NCBI GenBank assembly: GCA_027623095.1
Contig: JAQBVM010000021.1
Coordinates: 1 to 39,322, forward strand
From: Verrucomicrobiota bacterium
GTDB taxonomy: Bacteria; Verrucomicrobiota; Verrucomicrobiia; Limisphaerales; SIBE01
Direction: 5' to 3'
DNA length: 39,322 nucleotides
Positions 7,552 through 18,300 of the stretch are shown here, piece after piece; position 1 is the stretch's first letter, and each line of letters starts with the position of its first letter. The notes under the pieces are model-generated. The model searched no databases and was not told where the DNA came from. It saw only the letters and a program-made list of their open reading frames with translations. Both the position numbers and the translations under genes were made by a program.

Positions 7552-10500
7552 ATGAAAATCCTAAGCATCCTTATCACGGGAACTGTTTTCGCAAGTCCGG
7601 CTTTGTCGGCGGCGGAAGCCAATCTTCAAATTGCAGTTTCAACCGCCGCAGGCAAACTGGCAGAGATAGCCAGTTTCCAATGGGAAACCGTCGTCGAGGT
7701 TCCCGAGGCTCGCGGCCCCTCCGGACGTGCGGGAGGAATAACGTGCGGACACATCGAAAGGGGTGGATACACGCATGTTTCGTCAGGCTCCAACGACGGC
7801 CTTGAGTTCGCCGCGAAAGGCGGCCATTTCGCCATCGTGCGGGAAGACAACTGGATGACTCTCGAACAGGCGTCGGCTCGTCCGCCGGGCGACGGCGGTG
7901 GTCGTTTTGGCCCGGGAGGCTTCGACGCACGGACGGTTACTGGCTTCAAGATGCCCTACACCGAGGCTCAGGAATTGGCCGCCAAAGGAACACGGTTCCT
8001 AAAGCAGGGCGACATCGTAACCGCGGAGTTCACTCCGGAAACCGTGATTGAGCTTCTCTCGGCGGGCGATCCATTTGGCGGGGGACGCGGGGGACGCGGC
8101 GGAAGGGGCGGACGCGGAGGCCCGGGCAGCGGGATCGGCAATCCGAAAGGGTCCGCGGCATTCACAATACAGGACGGCGTGCTAACTCGGTTCACGGTTT
8201 CCCTCGGCGGCACTCGGGCATTCCGGGAGACCACGATTCAACTCGATCGCACCACTACGACAACATTCACGGGTATCGGGTCCGCAAAGGTGAGTTTGCC
8301 TCGCGACGCGAAGGACATTGTGGATGCGCTTGCAGCCGGACAGAAACCGACTGTTTTCGTTCCTGACGCCGGTTTCAAGAAGCTTTTCAACGGCCACGAT
8401 CTCACCGGATGGACGGGGCGTCCGCAGCATTGGTCGGTTCAGGATGGCGCCATCACGGGAGTCACCACCCAAGAAACTCCAGCGCGGGGAAATAATTTCC
8501 TGGTCGCCAAAGACGGTGACATGAATCTGAGCGTCGATGATTTCGAGCTGCGATTCTCATACAGGATTGTGGCGAACAACAGCTCTGGCTTCGCCAACTC
8601 AGGCGTGCAGTACCGCAGTGTGGCGAAAGACAACTTTGTGGTCGCCGGTTATCAAGCGGATTTTGAGGCGGGAGACACGTTCTCAGGAATTCTCTACGAT
8701 GAAGGCGGCGGCGCCGGAGGACGCGGCATCATGGCGCAACGGGGGCAAAGTGTTGTTTGGACCGCGGATGGCGAGAGGGACGTAACCGGTCCGATCGGCG
8801 ATTCAGCGGAAATTCAGGCGGCGATCAGAAAGAATGACTGGAACGACTACGTCATCATTGCACGTGGCAGCCATCTGCAGCATTTCATCAACGGAAAACA
8901 GACGATCGACGTGATTGATGACACCGAAGGAAAACGCCTTACCTCGGGCGTGCTCGCACTCCAGATTCACGCCGGCGAGCCGATGACCGTTCAGTGCAAG
9001 AACATTCAGTTCAAGTCCCTGAGCACGGCGGATCTCATCCCCGCCGGCAATCTGAAAGTGGCCAAAGACTTCAAATTGGAAATGCTCTACAACGTTCCCA
9101 GGGAAACGGAAGGTTCGTGGGTGGCAATCTGCCTTGATCCCAAGGGCCGACTGATCGTTTCCGACCAAAACGGAAGGCTGTATCGAGTGACTCCTCCGCC
9201 TGTAGGACGAAGTACGGCAATTCAACCGGAACCCATCGATCTGGAAATTTCCGGTGCTCACGGACTTCTCTACGCCTTCGACAGCCTCTATGTGATGGTG
9301 AACGAGGGTAGAATGACGCACGGCCTCTATCGATTGCGGGATACGAACCTTGATGACCGCTTCGACGAGGTCAAGTTGCTGCGAGCCATTCAGGGCAGCG
9401 GCGAGCACGGCCTCCACGCATTGATCCTATCGCCGGATGGGAAATCGATTTACGTCGTCAACGGAGACGCATCGGGCATGACGGAACTCGACTCGTCGCG
9501 CGCTCCCTTGAATTGGAGCGAGGATCACCTTCTGCCCCGGCTCACGACGGGATTCATGGCAGGCACGCTTGCGCCGGGCGGTTACATCGCTCGAACCGAT
9601 CCGGAAGGAAAGGAATGGGAACTCATTTGCACCGGATTTCGAAACCAATTTGACGCGGCGTTCAACCGCGAGGGCGAACTCTTCACCTACGACGCGGATA
9701 TGGAATGGGATATTGGGGCTCCCTGGTATCGCCCGACCCGGGTGAATCACGTGATCAGCGGCGCCGAGTTTGGCTGGCGCAACGGCGCAGGCAAATGGCC
9801 CGACTATTACATCGACAGCTTCGGATCCCTCGTCGATATCGGTCCGGGCTCACCGACAGGCATTGCGTTTGGTTACGGCGCGAACTTTCCCGCAAAATAT
9901 CAGGACGCTCTTTTCATCAGTGATTGGAGTTTCGGAAAGCTGCGCGCGGTTCACTTGACACCATCGGGCGCCAGTTTCAAAGGCGAGGTAGAAGAATTCA
10001 TTTCCGGACAGCCGTTTCCCGTGACGGATTTGATCGTGAACCCGATGGATGGCGCAATGTACATCACCGTCGGCGGGCGCGGAGCGCAATCGGCTCTTTA
10101 TCGGCTCACTTACACGGGCAGCGAATCCACCACGCCGAGCGCGTCCGACACCCGGCTGCTCGCGAATCGAGACTTGCGCCGGAAACTGGAGAGTTTTCAT
10201 GGTCACCCAAACCGGACGGCGGTCGAAGCCGTATGGCCCTATTTGGGAGATCCCGACCGCGCTATCCGGCATGCCGCCCGAATCGCTCTTGAATGGCAGA
10301 ATCCGGAGTGGTGGACAGAAAAAGCCCTCAACGAGCGTGACACGCGCATCAAGACCGCCGCAATGGTCGCCTTGGCCCGCGTCTCCAGCAAAGACGAATT
10401 CCATCGGAAACCGTCCGACACCGCTCCCGACCCAACGCTTCAAAGCAGAATGCTCGGAGCTCTCGAGAATCTCGACATCGGCGCGTTAAGCCGTGGCGAC

Positions 10501-11466
10501 AGTGTTGATTTGATGCGAGCCTATTCGCTGGTTTTCACGCGGTTGGGGAGACCGGCTGAGACAACGAGGCAAAGACTGATTCGCAAGTTTGACCCGCTTT
10601 TCCCTGCGAAATCACGGGAGCTCAACGCTTTGTTATCCAATCTGCTGGTCTATCTTCAGGCACCGAGCGCGGCTTCGAAAATCATGGGCGTGCTTCGGGA
10701 AGCCCCGACACAGGAAGAGCAGATCGACTACGTCCTGGCGTTGAGAAAGCTTGAGACAGGGTGGAGCATGCCGTTGCGCGAAGAGTATTTTCGCTGGTTC
10801 TCGACAAAGGGCGCCAGTTACCGCGGAGGCAACACATTCGCCAGTTCTCTGCGCTCGATGAAGAACCAAGCGATCGAATCTCTGACCGAACAAGAAAGAA
10901 CTGCTCTGAGGCCAATTCTCGAAGCGGCACCGCAAGACCTCTCACCGCTCACAGTGTTAGGCGCCCGGACATTTGTGAAGGAGTGGACGCTGAATGAACT
11001 CTCTTCCATCGTCGAACGCGGGTTGCAGGGCAAGCGGGACTTGGAGCGCGGACGCAGTCTGTATGGCCAAGTGGCCTGCGCCGCATGCCATCGGTTTGGG
11101 AGCGATGGTGGATTGGTGGGACCCGAACTCACGACGGTTGCGGGCCGGTTCAGCGTGCGCGATCTGCTCGAATCGATTGTCGAGCCGAGCAAAATTATCA
11201 GCGACCAATACGAAGCGATTGTGATCCAGAAGAAAGACGGAGAAACGGTTTCGGGCCGAATCGGGAACCTGAGCGGATCGTCTGTCAACGTAGTGGAAGA
11301 CATGTTCGATCCGGGCAGGATGACGGGCGTCCGCCGAGCGGACATCGAGTCGATGAAGCCTTCCGCGGTCTCGATGATGCCGGAGGGATTGTTGAACACG
11401 CTCCATCAAGACGAGATTGAAGATTTGATGGCGTTTCTTTTGAATTCCGGAAACACAGTGCAGTGA
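7552..11466 (+). CDS. DUF1080 + beta-propeller + HEAT + cytochrome c fusion protein
   Basis: An exported 1304-residue multidomain protein of a type characteristic of Planctomycetes/Verrucomicrobia. Seen: signal peptide 1-21 (MKILSILITGTVFASPALS); a novel N-terminal region ending in a Gly/Arg-rich linker (RGGRGGRGG, about 178-192); a DUF1080 (3-keto-glycoside hydrolase-like, LamG fold) domain from KLFNGHDLTGW at about 277 to about 490; a PVC-type dehydrogenase-like beta-propeller at about 500-850 (LIVSDQNGRLYRVTPP, AFGYGANFPAKYQDALF); an alpha-helical HEAT-like segment at about 865-1145; and a haem-binding domain with CAACH at about 1176, followed by the conserved DLLESIVEPSKIISDQYE region. 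Role inferred: periplasmic oxidation or cleavage of sugars with electron transfer to the c-type haem. ATG 7552 is preferred to an upstream GTG because it begins the signal peptide. Confidence 0.88.
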   Translation: MKILSILITGTVFASPALSAAEANLQIAVSTAAGKLAEIASFQWETVVEVPEARGPSGRAGGITCGHIERGGYTHVSSGSNDGLEFAAKGGHFAIVREDNWMTLEQASARPPGDGGGRFGPGGFDARTVTGFKMPYTEAQELAAKGTRFLKQGDIVTAEFTPETVIELLSAGDPFGGGRGGRGGRGGRGGPGSGIGNPKGSAAFTIQDGVLTRFTVSLGGTRAFRETTIQLDRTTTTTFTGIGSAKVSLPRDAKDIVDALAAGQKPTVFVPDAGFKKLFNGHDLTGWTGRPQHWSVQDGAITGVTTQETPARGNNFLVAKDGDMNLSVDDFELRFSYRIVANNSSGFANSGVQYRSVAKDNFVVAGYQADFEAGDTFSGILYDEGGGAGGRGIMAQRGQSVVWTADGERDVTGPIGDSAEIQAAIRKNDWNDYVIIARGSHLQHFINGKQTIDVIDDTEGKRLTSGVLALQIHAGEPMTVQCKNIQFKSLSTADLIPAGNLKVAKDFKLEMLYNVPRETEGSWVAICLDPKGRLIVSDQNGRLYRVTPPPVGRSTAIQPEPIDLEISGAHGLLYAFDSLYVMVNEGRMTHGLYRLRDTNLDDRFDEVKLLRAIQGSGEHGLHALILSPDGKSIYVVNGDASGMTELDSSRAPLNWSEDHLLPRLTTGFMAGTLAPGGYIARTDPEGKEWELICTGFRNQFDAAFNREGELFTYDADMEWDIGAPWYRPTRVNHVISGAEFGWRNGAGKWPDYYIDSFGSLVDIGPGSPTGIAFGYGANFPAKYQDALFISDWSFGKLRAVHLTPSGASFKGEVEEFISGQPFPVTDLIVNPMDGAMYITVGGRGAQSALYRLTYTGSESTTPSASDTRLLANRDLRRKLESFHGHPNRTAVEAVWPYLGDPDRAIRHAARIALEWQNPEWWTEKALNERDTRIKTAAMVALARVSSKDEFHRKPSDTAPDPTLQSRMLGALENLDIGALSRGDSVDLMRAYSLVFTRLGRPAETTRQRLIRKFDPLFPAKSRELNALLSNLLVYLQAPSAASKIMGVLREAPTQEEQIDYVLALRKLETGWSMPLREEYFRWFSTKGASYRGGNTFASSLRSMKNQAIESLTEQERTALRPILEAAPQDLSPLTVLGARTFVKEWTLNELSSIVERGLQGKRDLERGRSLYGQVACAACHRFGSDGGLVGPELTTVAGRFSVRDLLESIVEPSKIISDQYEAIVIQKKDGETVSGRIGNLSGSSVNVVEDMFDPGRMTGVRRADIESMKPSAVSMMPEGLLNTLHQDEIEDLMAFLLNSGNTVQ

Positions 11467-11534
11467 CTGACGTTCGACGGTGTAAGGCGCAAGACGTTGG
11501 TTCATGCACGCGGCAAACTTCAGACAATACTTGC

Positions 11535-12167
11535 ATGTCCGTTGAGAAAACGATCGGCGGATCCGGCGACGAATCGGAGACACGATTCGATGCCGCGATC
11601 AGGCGCTTCGACGAAGAGAACGCGCGTGATCCAAACAGCGAAATCAGAAACGGCGTCGCCGAGCCCCGCGAACTTGTCCACGCGAAGCGTCTCACGGAAT
11701 GGGTCTTGCGCCTTTGCCCGGGAGCTTCGGAGGAACTGCGGCTTGCGGCGCGGTGTCAACATCTCAGCCGTTGGACGATTCCGCGAAGCTGCTACGAAAT
11801 GAACCGGGCCGGTTACTTGCAATGGCGAACGGAATTGAAAGCCTTCCACGCCCGCAGATCGGGCGAGATTTTGCGCGAACTGGGTTACTCGGATGAGACG
11901 ATCGCTCGCGTGCAAGCTCTGAACCTTAAAAGAGAATTCCCGAAGGATCCCGAGGGCCGTGTGCTGGAGGACGCACTCTGCCTGGTATTTCTCGAGATCC
12001 AATTCGCCGATCTCGCATCAAAGACGGACGAAGCGAAAATGATTGGAGTGCTCCAGAAGAGCTGGAAAAAAATGACTCCCGCCGGGCGCGGAGAGGCACT
12101 GAAACTAAAATACGGCGAACGCGAGCAGGCGCTTTTGAAGAAGGCGCAACTCAATAACATTGCCTGA
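11535..12167 (+). CDS. DUF4202 family protein
   Basis: A 210-residue cytoplasmic protein matching my recollection of the DUF4202 family: FDAAIRRFDEENARDPN near the N-terminus, LAARCQHLSRWTIPRSCY in the middle, GYLQWRTELKAFHA, then LEDALCLVFLEIQFADLA. The His and Asp residues in those motifs recall an HD-like helical fold, but the biochemical function is unknown. ATG at 11535 gives the family start; an in-frame GTG at 11463 overlapping the previous stop would add 24 unfamiliar residues. It lies 68 bases after the fusion protein and may be co-transcribed with it. Confidence 0.8.
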   Translation: MSVEKTIGGSGDESETRFDAAIRRFDEENARDPNSEIRNGVAEPRELVHAKRLTEWVLRLCPGASEELRLAARCQHLSRWTIPRSCYEMNRAGYLQWRTELKAFHARRSGEILRELGYSDETIARVQALNLKREFPKDPEGRVLEDALCLVFLEIQFADLASKTDEAKMIGVLQKSWKKMTPAGRGEALKLKYGEREQALLKKAQLNNIA

Positions 12168-12256
12168 CGGGATGATCCGCGCACGGGTCGTGTTCTCCAT
12201 ACTTGAATCAAGCGATCGTCTCCGCTGCGGAATTTGAAAAAAGCCTTTTGATACTG

Positions 12257-13663
12257 ATGAGAACAATGTTTTTCCGAGGTTCCTTCGCTTCATTTTGGCG
12301 CTTCGGTTTTGCCAGCTCATTCCTTTCCACAATTCTCTTCATCTTATTGGTATCCCCGGTTTCGGCCCAGACACCGGCTGGCAAGGAGCGTCCGAACGTT
12401 CTGCTGATTCTCGTGGATGATTTGGGCTTCGGCGATTTGTCGAGCTACGGAGCAGAAGATCTGCAAACACCAAATATCGATTCGCTTGTTCAGGGGGGTA
12501 TTCGGTTCGATCAATTCTATGCGAATTGCCCTGTCTGCTCGCCGACACGCGCGGCGCTTTTGACGGGACGATATCCGGATCTTGTGGGTGTTCCGGGCGT
12601 GATTCGGTCCAATCCTCGCAACAGTTGGGGATACCTTTCCCCGGGGTCCATTTTGATCTCACAGATCTTGAAGAACTCCGGATACGACACAGCTTTGGTG
12701 GGGAAATGGCATCTCGGCCTTGAATCGCCGAACACACCCAACGAGCGCGGCTTCGACTATTTCCGGGGATTCCTGGGTGACATGATGGACGATTACTATA
12801 CGCATCTGCGTCACGGGACGAATTACATGCGATGGAACAAACAGGTGGTAGATCCGCGCGGACACGCGACCGATCTGTTCTCCGAATGGGCGGTCGAGTT
12901 TCTGAATTCTCGGGCGGATCAGAATAAGCCGTTTTTCCTCTACCTGGCGTACAACGCCCCGCACACGCCCATCCAACCTCCGGAGGAATGGGTGGCGCGG
13001 GTGCGAGAGCGGAATCCCGGCACAACCGAGAAACGCGCGCGACTCGGCGGATTGATCGAACACCTTGATTCCGGAGTGGGGCGTGTGATCCAGGCGCTTC
13101 AGACGAGCGGTATGGACAAGAATACACTCGTTCTCTTCACAAGCGACAACGGCGGACAGCTTAGTGTAGGAGCAAGTTGCGGCGCATCGCGTGGTGGAAA
13201 GCAAGATATGTATGAGGGCGGAATACGAGTTCCGATGTGCGCGGTCTGGCCGGGGAAGATTCGCCCGGGCACCCGCTCGAATCAAGCGGCACTGACGATG
13301 GATCTGTTCCCAACCATATGCGACGCGGTCGGCGCCCGTACCGATCAAACCGTCGATGGTGTTTCTATTCTCCCACTGTTTCGTGATCCGGCACTTGAAC
13401 TCTCCAAACGGGATCTTTTCTGGATGAGGCGAGAAGGCGGGGCGCGCTACCTGGGCCAGGATTACTACGCCGTTCGCCGGGGAAAATGGAAACTTCTGCA
13501 AAACCATCCATTCGAACCGTACCAACTGTTTGACCTTGGCAGTGACCCTCTGGAACAACGCGACCTCGCTTCGGGGGAGAGCGCCGTTGTGGGCGAACTT
13601 TCCGACGCCCTTCAAGTTCATTTCCAAAAGGCAGGAGCGGTCCCCTGGCAGAATGGAAACTAA
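12257..13663 (+). CDS. Cys-type sulfatase, exported
   Basis: A 468-residue arylsulfatase-family enzyme that removes sulfate esters from polysaccharides or other substrates. Seen: a signal peptide (about 1-37, ending VSPVSAQ), the metal-binding VDD at 53-55, the formylglycine motif CSPTRAALLTGR with the modified Cys at 94, GKWHLG further on, and a TSDNGG metal site in the middle. The complete C-xPxR motif means it needs a formylglycine-generating enzyme, not present in this window. ATG 12257 is chosen as the start of the signal peptide; an in-frame TTG at 12203 would add 18 residues. It is followed after 23 bases by a second sulfatase, so the two form a pair. Confidence 0.92.
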   Translation: MRTMFFRGSFASFWRFGFASSFLSTILFILLVSPVSAQTPAGKERPNVLLILVDDLGFGDLSSYGAEDLQTPNIDSLVQGGIRFDQFYANCPVCSPTRAALLTGRYPDLVGVPGVIRSNPRNSWGYLSPGSILISQILKNSGYDTALVGKWHLGLESPNTPNERGFDYFRGFLGDMMDDYYTHLRHGTNYMRWNKQVVDPRGHATDLFSEWAVEFLNSRADQNKPFFLYLAYNAPHTPIQPPEEWVARVRERNPGTTEKRARLGGLIEHLDSGVGRVIQALQTSGMDKNTLVLFTSDNGGQLSVGASCGASRGGKQDMYEGGIRVPMCAVWPGKIRPGTRSNQAALTMDLFPTICDAVGARTDQTVDGVSILPLFRDPALELSKRDLFWMRREGGARYLGQDYYAVRRGKWKLLQNHPFEPYQLFDLGSDPLEQRDLASGESAVVGELSDALQVHFQKAGAVPWQNGN

Positions 13664-13686
13664 TCAAACAGGCAAACGGTGATTCT

Positions 13687-15222
13687 ATGAAAGCAATTCT
13701 TCTTGGTGCACTCCTGGCAGTGACAGCCAATCCACGCCTCATCCAAAGCGCAGATTCCAAGCGACCAAACATCCTGATCGCCATTTCGGACGATCAATCG
13801 TGGTTGCACACGTCCGCGCTCGGTTGCCGTGCCGTGCGAACTCCGGCGTTTGATCGTGTCGCCGCTCAGGGTGTTCTGTTTCGGAACTGCTTTGCTGGCT
13901 CCCCCGGATGCAGCCCCTCGCGGGCGGCGCTTCTCACGGGCCGGCATCATTGGCAACTTCAGGAGGCGGGAACGCACGCCAGTTCGTTTTCGCGAGAATA
14001 CGTGACGTTCCCGGAGCTTTTGGAAACGTCGGGTTACGATGTCGGCTTTACTGGAAAAGGGTGGGGACCGGGAAACTGGAAGATCACCGGAAGAACTCGC
14101 AATCCGGCCGGACCCGAGTATAACCAGCACCAACTGAAGCCTCCGCGAAAAGGAATCTCGAACAATGATTACGCCGCAAATTTTGGCGATTTTCTGGCGT
14201 CGCGCTCCAAGGAGAAACCGTTCTGTTTCTGGTTTGGCGGTCATGAACCGCACCGTCAATATGAACCGGGCTCCGGTGTCCGGGACGGAAAGAGACTCGC
14301 AGACATTTCCGTCCCCCCGTTTTTGCCGGACACTCCCGAGGTCCGCAGTGACCTTCTGGACTACTGCGTTGAAATCGAATGGTTCGATCTACATTTGAGC
14401 CGGATCATGAAGTTGCTCGAAGAAGCCGGGGAAATGGAGAACACGCTCGTGATGGTGACCGGTGACAACGGCATGCCTTTTCCGCGTGCGAAAGCCAACG
14501 CGTATGAATATGGGATTCATGTGCCACTCGCAATCGCGTGGCCGAAGCGCGTGCCTGGGTCTCGCACCGTTGACGATCTGGTGGGGTTCGTGGATCTCAC
14601 CGCGACGATTCTGGACGCGGCAAACGTTTCGCATCCGGCCAAAAGTGGAGAGGCTCTGGCGATGTCCGGGCGAAGCATTTTGAGCATTCTTACGTCCGAG
14701 AAACAAGGTCTCGTCGATGCCAGCCGGAAAAGCGTCTTTAGCGGCCGTGAGCGGCATTCGTCATCACGCGTGGACAACTTGGGTTATCCATGCAGAGCGC
14801 TTCGCTCGCAGGACTACTTATACATTCGCAATTTTCATCCGGAACGCTGGCCCGCCGGAGATCCACAGAAATTCGAACCGAACGGATCTCTGGGACCGAT
14901 GCACGGCGGTTACCATGATATCGATGCCTGCCCAACCCTCACGTTCTTGATCGAGCATAAAACCGATGCCCCGATCGGAAGGTTCCTGGATCTGGCTGTT
15001 TCAAAACGTCCCTCTGAGGAACTGTACGACATAAACGAAGATCCCGGCTGTCTCAGGAATCTGGCGCTCGATCCGGCATTCGAATCGGTTCGGAAAGAGC
15101 TTGGGGACACGTTACTTCGCTATCTCACGGAGACCGGTGATCCTAGAACGAGTGGAAACCCGGAGATCTGGGAAACCTATCGCCGCTATTCCCCAATCCG
15201 CAGTTTTCCGAGTTCACTGTAG
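13687..15222 (+). CDS. Cys-type sulfatase, exported
   Basis: A 511-residue sulfatase in tandem with the preceding one but clearly diverged from it. The signal peptide spans about 1-21. ISDDQS at 33-38 provides metal-binding Asp residues, CSPSRAALLTGR holds the formylglycine Cys at 75, and TGDNGMP carries the second metal site. The sequence resembles the N-sulphoglucosamine sulphohydrolase (heparan N-sulfatase)-like group (ISDDQSW, GFTGKGWGPG), so an N-sulfated or similar glycan substrate is possible but unproven. The 23-base spacing to the upstream sulfatase indicates one transcript. Confidence 0.92.
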   Translation: MKAILLGALLAVTANPRLIQSADSKRPNILIAISDDQSWLHTSALGCRAVRTPAFDRVAAQGVLFRNCFAGSPGCSPSRAALLTGRHHWQLQEAGTHASSFSREYVTFPELLETSGYDVGFTGKGWGPGNWKITGRTRNPAGPEYNQHQLKPPRKGISNNDYAANFGDFLASRSKEKPFCFWFGGHEPHRQYEPGSGVRDGKRLADISVPPFLPDTPEVRSDLLDYCVEIEWFDLHLSRIMKLLEEAGEMENTLVMVTGDNGMPFPRAKANAYEYGIHVPLAIAWPKRVPGSRTVDDLVGFVDLTATILDAANVSHPAKSGEALAMSGRSILSILTSEKQGLVDASRKSVFSGRERHSSSRVDNLGYPCRALRSQDYLYIRNFHPERWPAGDPQKFEPNGSLGPMHGGYHDIDACPTLTFLIEHKTDAPIGRFLDLAVSKRPSEELYDINEDPGCLRNLALDPAFESVRKELGDTLLRYLTETGDPRTSGNPEIWETYRRYSPIRSFPSSL

Positions 15223-15392
15223 CAATGTTCCGGACGCTCGCTCGCTCTTACCGTGAAGCATTCAAAACATTGGTGGGGCGAGTTGTATTCAACGCTCTAT
15301 TGGATTTTGTTTTTCTGCCGCTGGGACAGTAAGGCTCGCAGTTTTTTCTCGTCGCCGGCCGGTATGAAAGATATGCCTTCGACTTGATATTT

Positions 15393-18300
15393 ATGCGCCA
15401 ATGGAATCGAGTTTTGCCTTCGGAAATCACTTCTAAGAATGCTGTCGGACGGCTACTCAATAGGAGCAATACTGTCGTTCGGACGCCGAGACAAATCCTA
15501 GACAGCATTCGATCCATCCAAGCGTTCCCCTCGAACGCGGCCCTCGCGTATCTGAAATCCTTCTGGCTTATTCTTGCAATCGTTCTGAGAATTCAGGGTG
15601 CCCAGCTTGAATGGAGCAATGTCGGTGCGCACCGGAGGGCGGCGCTGCAGATCGAATCCGGGGGACGGGTTGGATTCACTGAAATTACCGCAGCGACTTC
15701 GGGTATCGGGTTTATCAATCACTTGAATGAGAATCGATCTTTGACGAACCAGATTTTCCTTAACGGTTCCGGAGTGGCGGCGGGCGATGTAGATGGGGAC
15801 GGCCTATGCGATCTGTATCTTTGCGGATTGGACTCGCCGAATGCCCTTTACCGAAACCTCGGTAATTGGCGCTTTGAAGAAATCTCGGCATCTGCCGGAG
15901 TGAGATGCCAAGACCAGGCTTCGACGGGATGTGCGCTGGCAGATATCGACGGAGATGGCGATCTGGATCTTATCGTGAACGGAATCGCGGCTGGAACACG
16001 ACTGTTCTTCAACGACGGGAAAGGCCGATTTCGCGAGGCCACGGACGCAGCGGGTTTGCGAGGCACGAACGGGAGTTGTTCGATGGCTCTCGCGGACATG
16101 GATGGAGATGGGTTCCTCGACTTGTATGTCGTGAATTACCGAAACGACACGATGCGCGATATGCCCGATATCCAATTCAGCGTGGGCGTCACCAACGGAG
16201 TGTATCGGTTCATCTCGATGAACGGACGACCGGCTTCTGCGCCGAATCTTCAAGGACGCTTCACATTCGACAAGGCGGGGGGCGTTCTGGAGAACGGTGA
16301 AGCCGACTCACTTTTTCGGAACACGGGCCATGGCCGATTTCAGAAATTAAGTTGGACCGATGGCAGTTTTGTCGATGAAGACGCGTCGCCGATTGGAATA
16401 CCCTATGATTGGGGGCTCTCCGCTATGTTTCGCGATTTGAATGGCGACGGAACACCCGATTTGTACGTGTGCAACGATTTTCAGTCTCCCGACCGAATTT
16501 GGTTAAACGATGGAAAAGGGCGATTCCGTGCGCCTCCCCGAAGCACGGTTCGACAGACCAGTCTATTTTCGATGGGTGTCGATGCGGCGGACATCGATCG
16601 CGATGGAGCTGATGATCTTTTTGTAGCGGATATGCTGAGTCGTGAGCACGCGAGACGTCAGGTGCAGGTCATGGACGCTCGCGCTTTCGCGCAAGTCCGC
16701 GCCAGCATCGGGCAACGCCCGCAGGTGTCCCGAAACACACTTCTTCGGAATGCGGGTAACTTTACGTTCTCGGAACTTGCGCGATTCAGCGGAGTTTCAG
16801 CCTCGGATTGGTCGTGGTGTCCGGTTTTTCTCGATGCGGACCTTGACGGCTACGAAGATTTGCTGATCACCACGGGCCATTGGAGGGACGCGCAACATGC
16901 GGACATTGCCATGCAAATCGACCGCGAGAAGGCGGGGAGCTCAATGCCATCGCAGGAGCAACTGCAACTGCGCAGACGGTTTCCGTTGCTCGATACGCCG
17001 AACGTTGCTTTCCGAAATCGTGGCGATCTTACTTTTGAAGATATCGGGAGAGAGTGGGGTTTTGATTCACGCAGCATTTCACAGGGCATGGCTCTTGCCG
17101 ATCTGGACAACGACGGAGATCTGGATGTGGTTGTCAACTGTCTGAATGGCACGCCGCTCGTGTATCGGAACAATGTTTCGAAACCAAGAATTGCGGTCCG
17201 GCTTCGGGGCGCACCGCCGAACACGCGAGGGGTTGGCGCAAAGGTCCGCGTGATGGCGCCCGGTCTGCCTGCGCAATCGCAGGAAATGATCTGTGGTGGA
17301 CGGTATCTTTCGAGCGACGATTTTATGCGAACATTCGCCGTATTGAGCGCTCAGGATCGTGTTAAGATTGAAGTGACATGGCGCAATGGACGGAAAAGCC
17401 CTCTCGAAAACGTGCCGGCGAATCATGTTGTCGAGGTGAACGAATCGGACGCTGTTCTCGCAGTGGCTCATGCGGAGCCACAAACTGCCGAGGCATATTT
17501 CGAAGACGTCAGTGAATGGCTGAAACATTCGCATTTCGAGGAAGACTTTGACGATTTCTCCAGGCAACCGCTATTGCCGCGAAAACTGAGCCGACTGGGT
17601 CCGGGTGTGACTTGGTTCGATTTTAATGGCGATGGATTTGACGATTTATTCATCGGCGCGGGCAAGGGAGGCCGAATGGGAGTGTACCGAAACGACGGCG
17701 GGAAAGGGTTCATCCGCCAGCGCGCTGAACTTTTGGAGGAGCCGGTCGAGCGGGATATGACGACGATTCTTGGATGGCGGCCGAATATGTCCGGTATCCA
17801 TCTGCTCATCGGGAACGCGAATTATGAGGATGGAATGACGAGCGCTCCCGCCGTGCGTGACTTCTCATTGGTGACGGGAGTGATCGATGAAAACCTGTTG
17901 CGATCGGGATCCAGCACAGGTCCGATGGCGATGGCTGATGTGGATGGCGATGGCGATTTGGATCTGTTTGTTGGAGGACGTGTCGTTGCAGGCCGATATC
18001 CTGAATCTGCCTCCTCCGCCTTGCTCCAAAACGAGAACGGGCGGTTCCGCGTGAACGGAGATTCACACAAAATCATGAAGGAAATCGGGTTGGTATCCAG
18101 TGCTCTTTTCAGCGATCTAAGCGGCGACAGGCTTCCCGAGTTGATTCTCGCATGTGAATGGGGGCCGTTGCGTATTTTTCGCAATAAGCAGGGCCAGCTT
18201 GTTCCCTGGAATGCGCCGATCCGCATCTTGGCCCCGAGCCTGCGCGAGCTCGGAGTGGAGTCCTTGGACGCATTTACAGGCTGGTGGAATAGCGTTGTCA

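Noticed and set aside
12203..12256. Upstream TTG start for the first sulfatase
   Set aside because: It would put 18 charged residues ahead of a clear signal peptide that starts at the ATG at 12257.
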